Shown here piece after piece: positions 55,672 to 64,000 of a stretch of 64,000 nt of DNA. The stretch is from assembly GCA_011033025.1 (NCBI GenBank), contig WFMF01000008.1, forward strand, positions 1,121,001-1,185,000. The letters are read 5' to 3'. The notes beneath the pieces were generated by a model. The model searched no databases. It had not been told where the DNA came from and was given only the letters and a program-made list of their open reading frames with translations. The position numbers and the translations under genes are program-made. This DNA is from Beroe forskalii (Eukaryota > Ctenophora > Nuda > Beroida > Beroidae). Positions within the stretch are counted from its first letter, which is position 1, and every line of letters starts with the position of its first letter.

Positions 55672-58630
55672 CTAGAATTGAGGATTTGTTACCATTCAAT
55701 ATTAACGCTTTTAGGTAACTATTGCAGGGTTATAAAGACGCCATGATTTCAACTTCCCAACATTCGATTCAAATGATTACAATAAAAAAGGACAACTTTG
55801 GGTGATTCCGATTAACACACGTCATATCTAAAAACACAAATTTGATCTATGAATTAGCCAGGATGGCCAGGATGTGAACCAACATTTTGACGGTGGTCTC
55901 GAGCTCATAGGTCCAACTAGCCCATGTGAGACCTCGGAGCAAAAAATCGAAACCTTATTAAAGGAAGAACATAGAGCTTAGCTTTTGATTACATTCAAAT
56001 CGTCTCCACTAACTAGTAACTAATCATTTTAGTTTATATATCTGTCAAAATTGGATGGAAAACGGAAAACGACCAAGTTATGGTTTTGCAAAGTGTGCAC
56101 GCCAAAGTGGCACTGGCCTATTTTGGGCCTAAAGAATGCCATTATTTCCATTTCTTTTGAGACACATCACACAACTACAAGCTCCAAACTTTCAAACTAG
56201 TCTGACCCCATCGATGGGCAAATCAAATTTGAAGTGATTTAGATCTAATTCGGCCGTTTTGTCACGTATAAAAACCTCCCAAAAATACCATCTATCAGTA
56301 TCAGTTATTCGATAATATTACTATATTATTTTACGCATGTCCCCCTTTCCCTTTATCACCCCTTGATAAATTATATATGGCAGATCACGGGTGGGGCACT
56401 TCTGTACAGTGGTTTGTAGATCAAAATATTTTGAGAGGCTGTTGCATCTTTGCAACAACAACATAATTATAATGCTTCATCTCCAATATCATAACATGTA
56501 CTTAAATTAGGCTGATTGGAAACTCGCCAGCCATGAAGAGAATTCACAGATGGAACATACAATTACATGTTCAAGAGCAGCCCAGAACAACAAAAAAACG
56601 TGTGATTTATTATATAATTGGTAACAAAATTATGTGATTATTATTAAGTAGGTATTATTAAAAACACATAATATTGTGCAACAATGCAACATATGCAGCA
56701 CTCTTGTGTACTTGCAAAGTTTTATATACTAGTAACGTATTAATATCGAAACTTGCACACTGTGACGTGTGTCTATGATGTTTTGAAGTTAAACATAATA
56801 TAATATACTAAGATACTATATAAAATATGATATAAACTATATACTAGGATACTATATATTATAGGACGTATGATTATATTGTTGTTATGAGTGTTGGCTT
56901 GCAGTGGACACTGCCAGACGAACTGTAAGTCCCATAAAAGAACTATTTATTTACTGCACTGCATGCCACTATATATATTCAGCTTCTGTGCTCATGATAG
57001 CTGGTTGGAAGTAGCGTCAATTTGAAGGATAAGAGTGTTTAATTGGTGACGGTTTCTGAAGGCAGGAAGGACTGTTTTTAATGTGCATTGCAGCAGCATT
57101 AAACTTACATCAGTACATGGATAGCACTGCACTAGGACAGGACACAGACTCAAGTGGCATCGTCACAACAATGCGTAGTATCGTGTATTGTGACTGGTTT
57201 GGAGCTATTGGTTGAGCAGCTAGAACATGGTATGTTTGTCATGTTACGTCTCTCTCGAGTGCATGCTCGAGTTTTATAATTCGTTTCATTTCGTATTTCT
57301 CCTGCCTTGTCCAGCAACATTAATACCAGTGTTACATTATTACATACGTGTACACTGGGCAGCGGTCTTAGAACTTTTAGATATCATTTTCTTGCTTCCT
57401 TCTCTTACAACATATTAGGGTGTATCTACCATCCAATGTGAATTGGGGAATAATTGAATGATATAAATTTTCATTATAGTAATACAAGACGTGCTGTAGG
57501 TTTATTAAAGTATTACTAACATTCTCCACGAATTACTGAAGCTAAGTTACTTGCACTTAATATAGTATATGTAAGCGGTATAGTATGATAAAATTAAAAA
57601 AGGTGTTGAGTTTTAGGTTATGTACCTTGAACGAACTTACATAACTTTGCTAGTAGGCATCACATAACAACAACGAAATCTATTAGCGTTTACATAATAT
57701 TTTCTATAACTGTAGATACCTATAATAAACTTGTATCTTTCTTAATTAATCTTCATCATCGTTTGGAAACGGATTGGATTGAAAACCCTCGTAGGGGCTT
57801 GCCTCCATTATGGGCGAAACAAGAGATATATTACAATCAATTTAACCAGTGATAATTCCTAGCTATATAATCACGCATGTTCACACTTCACTTGAATGAA
57901 TGTTCCAATTGAGATAACCAAGCAAAATATCTGCACAAGCGTTTAGTAACCGCGGGAGTCCAGACATCTTAACTTTTCTACTCAAGTCTAGCGAGAGATT
58001 TGAAGGATATATCAATAGCATAATATTATGAAAAGCATACCTACATACGCACAGCAAGTCGTAATTGCTTCGTGATATACTTATATATATACTCACAATA
58101 CAACTCATCAGTAAGTTATGTAGAGGGTTATTGGAGAAATCAACTATCAACATGCCCGTTCACTTGTGAGTTGTGATTTGCTATATCAAAAGGTATGGAG
58201 ATTCGCGTATATTATATATGGTAAAGCGTGTAGAATGTAAATTCAGGTAGAGAGACATGTACATCTTCGTATATTGGAAAGACGCGCACTAGACCTTTGT
58301 AGACCAGATTATACATAATAATGTGTGGATTCGTGCAGATTCTAACTTCGATACTTCTAGAGTTAGAGGTTTTAACTTTTAGGAGATTCCACGGCCATCA
58401 CCATCAACGACCACCGGAACGTTGCCGTTTTGTTTGTATAAAGTAGTGTTGTTAAGTTTCAAAATTTACAACACTTCTTTGTACAATCAAATTTGAGACC
58501 TGGAGATATCGCAGAACGACAAAATTGATTGTCATTGAAGAACCACATCGTTTACATTTGTACTTGTACCGTACCATTAAGTCAAAAGAGGATAAATCAA
58601 TTATTCAAAGATCAACAAAAAGACGATATC
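55672..58630. other. Spacer upstream of the visible serpin exons
   Basis: The serpin 5' exons should lie on the minus strand here or beyond, but none is recognisable. The short ORFs at 57227-57418 and 57881-58153 have no supported homology. Very AT-rich near 56620-56880. Confidence 0.4.
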
Positions 58631-61600
58631 TATTACATCAAGCCATGAGACATGGGGTTTTGAGGCGATATATGACTCCCAACCTATTATTTTGGTCAGT
58701 AAACATATTTTAGAGTTTCTGAAGGCCAAAACAAGTATTTGCAACCCTCGGCCACGCCCAAATCCCATGTCTCATAAATGCGCGAAAAAGTGTCACAAAT
58801 GTGTAACAAGCCATGAGACATGGGGTTTTGAGGCGATATATGACTCCCCAACCTATTATTTTGGTCAGTAAACATATTTTAGAGTTTCTGAAGGCCAAAA
58901 CAAGTATTTGCAACCCTCGGCCACGCCCAAATCCCATGTCTCATAAATGCGCGAAAACTGTCACAAATGTGTCACAAGTCTCACGCTATGAGACATGGGG
59001 ATTGAAAACGATATATGACTCCTAAACCTATTATAATGGTCAGATAACATATTCTAGAGTTTCTGAAGGCCAAAACAAGCATTTCCAACCCTCGACCACG
59101 CCCAAATCCCATGTCTCATAAATGCGCGAAAAAGTGTCACAAATGTGTAACAAGCCATGAGACATGGGGTTTTGAGGCGATATATGACTCCCCAACCTAT
59201 TATTTTGGTCAGGAAACATATTTTAGAGTTTCTGAAGGCCAAAACAAGTATTTGCAACCCTCGACCACGCCCAAATCCCATGTCTCATGAATGCGCGAAA
59301 ACTGTCACAAATGTGTCACAAGTCTCACGCTATGAGACATGGGGATTGGAGGCGATATATGACTCCTAAACCTATTATTATGGTCAGATAACATATTCTA
59401 GAGTTTCTGAAGGCCAAAACAAGCATTTCCAACCCTCGACCACGCCCAAATCCCATGTCTCATAAATGCGCGAAAAAGTGTCACAAATGTGTAACAAGCC
59501 ATGAGACATGGGGTTTTGAGGCGATATATGACTCAGGACTCTCCAACCTATTATTTTGGTCAGGAAACATATTTTAGAGTTTCTGAAGGCCAAAACAAGA
59601 ATTCCCAACCCTCGGCCACGCCCAAATCCCATGTCTCATAAATGCGCGAAAACTGTCACAAATGTGTCACAAGTCTCACGCTATGAGACATGGGGATTGG
59701 AGGCGATATATGACTCCTAAACCTATTATAATGGTCAGATAACATATTCTAGAGTTTCTGAAGGCCAAAACAAGCATTTCCAACCCTCGACCACGCCCAA
59801 ATCCCATGTCTCATAAATGCGCGAAAAAGTGTCACAAATGTGTAACAAGCCATGAGACATGGGGTTTTGAGGCGATATATGACTCCCCAACCTATTATTT
59901 TGGTCAGGAAACATATTTTAGAGTTTCTGAAGGCCAAAACAAGTATTTGCAACCCTCGGCCACACCTAAATCCCATGTCTCATAAATGCTCGAAAACTGT
60001 CACAAATGTGTCACAAGTCTCACGCTATGAGACATGGGGATTGGAGGCGATATATGACTCCTAAACCTATTATTATGGTCAGATAACATATTTTAGAGTT
60101 TCTGAAGGCCAAAACAAGCATTTCCAACCCTCGGCCACGCCCAAATCCCATGTCTCATAAATGCTCGAAAACTGTCACAAATGTGTCACAAGTCTCACGC
60201 TATGAGACATGGGGATTGGAGGCGATATATGACTCCTAAACCTATTATTATGGTCAGGAAACATATTCTAGAGTTTCTGAAGGCCAAAACAAGTATTTGC
60301 AACCCTCGGCCACGCCCAAATCCCATGTCTCATAAATGCGCGAAAACTGTCACAAATGTGTCACAAGTCTCACGCTATGAGACATGGGGATTGGAGGCGA
60401 TATATGACTCCTAAACCTATTATAATGGTCAGATAACATATTCTAGAGTTTCTGAAGGCCAAAACAAGCATTTCCAACCCTCGACCACGCCCAAATCCCA
60501 TGTCATAAATGCGCGAAAATTTGTCACAAACAAATGTGTAACAAGCCATGAGACATGGGGTTTTGAGGCGATATATGACTCCCCAACCTATTATTTTGGT
60601 CAGGAAACATATTTTAGAGTTTCTGAAGGCCAAAACAAGTATTTGCAACCCTCGGCCACGCCCAAATCCCATGTCTCATAAATGCGCGAAAACTGTCACA
60701 AATGTGTCACAAGTCTCACGCTATGAGACATGGGGATTGGAGGCGATATACGACTCCTCAGCCTATTAAAATTGTTGGAAAACATATTTTAGAGTTTCTG
60801 ACGGCCAAAACAAGCATTTCCAACCCTCAGCCACGCCCATATCCCATGTCTCAAAAATGCGCGAAAATTGTCACAAATCTGTAACAAGCTGATGAGACAT
60901 GGGATTTGGGCGTGGCCGAGGATTGGACATGCTTGTTTCGGCATTTAGAAACTCTAAAATTTGTTTTCCAGCAATAACAATAGGTTTAGGAGTCATATAT
61001 CGTCTCAAAACCCCGTGTCTCATAGCATGCGAGACTTGTGACACATTTGTGACAATTTTTGCGCATTTATGAGACATGTGATTTGGGCGTGGCCGAGAGT
61101 TGGGAATGGCTCTCAGAAACTCTTAAATATTTTATCTGACCATAATAATAGGTTAAGGAGTCGTTTTTCGCCTCAAAACCCCATGTCTCATAGCTTGTTA
61201 CAGATTTGTGACACTTTTCGCGCATTTATGAGACATGGGATTTGGGCGTGGCCGAGGGTTAGAAATTCTTGTTTTGACCTTCAGAAATTCTAAAATATGT
61301 TTTCCAACAATAATTATGGGTTGAGGAATGAGGAGTCATATATCGTCTCAAAACCCCATGTCTCAAAGCATGCGAGACTTGTGACACATTTGTGACAGTT
61401 TTCGCGCATTTATGAGACATGGGATTTGGGCGTGGCCGAGGGTTGGGAATGGTTCATTTGGCTCTCAGAAACTCTAAAATATGTTATCTGACCATGATAA
61501 TAGGTTAAGGAGTCGTAATTCGCCTCAAAACCCCATGTCTCATAGCTTTTTACACCTACAGATTTGTGACACTTTTCGCGCATTTATGAGACATGGGATT

Positions 61601-63680
61601 TGGGCGTGGCCGAGAGTTAGAAATGCTTGTTTTGGCCTTCAGAAACTCTAAAATATGTTTTCCAACAATAATAATGGGTTGAGGAGTCATATTTCGTCTC
61701 AAAACCCCATGTCTCATAGCATACGAGACTTGTGGCACATTTGTGACAGTTTTCGCGCATTTATGAGACACGGGATTTGGGCGTGGCCGAGGGTTGGGAA
61801 TTCTTGTTTTGGCCATCAGAAACTCTAAAATATGTTTGCCAACAACAATGATAGGTTTAGGAGTCATATATCGTCTCAAAACCCCATGTCTCATAGCATG
61901 CGAGACTTGTGACACATTTGTGACAGTTTTCGTGCATTTATGAGACACGGGATTTGGGCGTTGCCGAGTGTTGCAAATACTTGTTTTGGCCATCAGAAAC
62001 TCTAAAATATGTTTCCTGACCAAAATATTAGGTTGGGGAGTCATCTATCGCCTCAAAACCCCATGTCTCATGGCTTGTTACACATTTGTGACACTTTTTC
62101 GCGCATTTATGAGACATGGGATTTGGGCGTGGTCGAGGGTTGGAAATGCTTGTTTTGGCCTTCAGAAACTCTAGAATATGTTATCTGACTATTACAATAG
62201 GTTTAGGAGTCATATATCGCCTCCAATCCCCATGTCTCATAGCGTGAGACTTGTGACACATTTGTGACAGTTTTCGCGCATTTATGAGACATGGGATTTG
62301 GGCGTGGCCGAGGGTTGGGAATGGTTCCTTTGGATCTCAGAAACTCTAAAATATGTTTCCTGACCATTATAATAGGTTTAGGAGTCATATTTCGCCTCCA
62401 ATCCCCATGTCTCATGGCTTGTTACACATTTGTGACACTTTTTGCGCATTTATGAGACATGGGATTTGGGCGTGGCCGAGAGTTAGAAATGCTTGTTTTG
62501 GCCAACAGAAACTCTAAAATATACTGACCAAAATAATAGGTTATCTGACCTTTGAATATCCATTTAGGAGGGCAGTTTTGGCCTTTTTTTCCCCATCAAC
62601 GCAAAAAATGGCAATATTCTACTACAATACAGTGGCGACTTTTTTTTTTTTTTTTTTTTTTCGAAACCACCTCAAAAATGTTATGAGATATGGGGTTTAG
62701 GCGTCATTTTCGTCTCAAAATCCCCATGTTCAGGAACTTAATGTACTTGTTTTGTAAGTTTGTATTTACAAAATGAGACACGGGATTTGGGCTTATTAGG
62801 TGTATTTTCAAATTAATTGTTTTATTTCAGAAACTTAAGGTGTATTTTATCCCAATCAGTCTCATTTACAAAATCCCCGTCTCAGAGCTTATGAGGTGTA
62901 TTTTGACAGTTTTTTGGGTGCATTTATGAGACATGGGATTTGGGCGTGGCTGAGGGTTGGGAATTCTTGTTTTGGCCATCAGAAACTGCTAAAATATGTT
63001 TATTTCCAAAATAATAGGTTTAGGAGTCATATATCGCCTTTCAAACCCCATGTATTTTCATGGACTTGTTGACACATTTGTGACACTTTTGCATTTGCAT
63101 TAGGGTTGCCGAGGGGCAAATATGGGGTCGGTTTCTTGTTATGTTTCCAGAAACTCTAAAAAATAATAATAGGTTGGGGAGTCATATATCGCCTCAAACC
63201 CCCATGTCTCATGGCTTGTTACACATTTGTGACACTTTTTCGCGCATTTAAATTTATGAGACATGGGATTTGGGCGTGGTCGAGGGTTGGAAATGCTTGT
63301 TTTGGCCTTCAGAAACTCTAGAATATGTTATCTGACCAAAATAATAGGTTTAGGAGTCATATATCGCCTCCAATCCCAATGTCTCATAGCGTGGGACTTG
63401 TGACACATTTGTGACAGTTTTCGCGCATTTATGAGACATGGGATTTGGGCGTGGCCGAGGGTTGCAAATACTTGTTTCGGCCTTCAGAAACTCTAAAATA
63501 TGTTTCCTGACCAAAATGATAGGTTGGGGAGTCATATATCGCTTCCAATCCCCATGTCTCATAGCTTGTTACACATTTGTGACACATTTCGCGCATTTAT
63601 GAAACGTGGGAGTCGGGCGTGGCCGAGGGTTGGGAATACTTGTTTTGGTCTTATATTACTATGATAAAAGGTTTAGGAGT
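58630..63680. repeat. Satellite subfamily B array, dimeric higher-order units, inverted at ~60885
   Basis: Two ~173-bp monomer types alternate: type 1 (GGGGTTTTGAGG, CCCCAACCTATTATTTTGG, TATTTGCAACCC) and type 2 (GGGGATTGGAGG, TCCTAAACCTATTATAATGG, CATTTCCAACCC). Type 1 heads occur at about 58816, 59158, 59505 and 59853, 342-348 bp apart. Orientation flips near 60885. An eroded stretch with a T-homopolymer lies at 62520-63180. All 60-162 aa ORFs here are monomer translations. Confidence 0.93.
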
Positions 63681-64000
63681 CATTTATCGCCGTTAATCTC
63701 TAGGTCCCATATCGTGCGACCAAGGCCCAGTGACGTAGACAGAGGGTATGCAGCCTATGCATGGCATACTGCGAAAAGTCCCTTGCAAAGTCTCCAATTT
63801 TTGTCTAATCATCGCTAATTACGCTTAATTTTACTACCTACAGATGCATATCGTAGAAACCTATCACATACTATGGCATCAAACCCTAGCTACGTTTCTA
63901 CCTAGGCCACAGAGTGTGAGATCTGTTACAGATAAGCAAATTACCCGTATTGAAGCAATTAACCACAACAAAAACATATCTTGCGAAAAATTTGCATTGT
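63660..64000 (-). mobile_element. Inverted copy of the satellite junction block, cut by the window edge
   Basis: Reverse complement of 24881-25205 and extending to the start of its terminal domain (GCGAAAAATTT at the last bases). The other end of this element lies outside the window. Confidence 0.85.

Noticed and set aside
58525..63818. ORFs of 60-162 codons, some almost identical
   Set aside because: Same reason: satellite B monomers read in several frames, including the mirror ORFs of the 25-kb array.

Overview
This is AT-rich nuclear DNA from a metazoan, most likely a marine invertebrate; I cannot name the species. The evidence is spliced genes with GT-AG introns of matching phase, animal families (HMGXB4, a rhodopsin-class receptor, a serpin, a GPR107-like 7TM protein), a CR1/Jockey-type LINE, Helitrons, a Harbinger-type MITE and very abundant tandem repeats. 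No prokaryotic operons, CRISPR array or rRNA were seen. Five genes could be rebuilt exon by exon from reading frame, splice sites and intron phase; most are split too finely for any long ORF to reveal them.

Layout. 1-600: inverted repeats. 780-4468 (minus): a strongly diverged aconitase/IRP-family protein, probably a pseudoenzyme. 5.2-6.5 kb: GC-rich short repeats. 7.6-10.5 kb: (AC)n, then a 29-bp minisatellite interrupted by a Harbinger-like MITE, then a 15-bp minisatellite. 11.2-14.2 kb: satellite subfamily A with a central inversion and a terminal domain. 16.9-17.3 kb: 33-bp minisatellite. 18.2-23.1 kb (plus): a GPCR in at least nine exons. 24.0-31.4 kb (minus): HMGXB4, whose last intron holds 3.3 kb of satellite subfamily B. 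32.5-33.6 kb: 5'-truncated LINE. 34.4-37.5 kb: MITEs, a long perfect palindrome and minus-strand Helitrons. 38.1-49.5 kb (minus): a GPR107/108-like gene whose introns carry a 25/15-bp minisatellite, 7-bp repeat arrays, three head-to-tail Helitrons and two minisatellites that start exactly at 3' splice sites. 50.4-53.7 kb: a Helitron and degenerate repeats. 53.9-55.7 kb (minus): the 3' half of a serpin with a duplicated reactive-loop exon. 58.6-64 kb: satellite B again, ending in an inverted copy of the domain at 24.9-25.2 kb.

The genes are not a functional cluster. What unites the window is repeat behaviour. Several minisatellites have a repeat unit that contains a splice site or the end of a coding sequence. 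The two satellite subfamilies keep the same intra-unit stem by matched changes in both arms. Helitrons sit head-to-tail with exact TC...CTAG joints. All exon models were made by eye and need transcript evidence.
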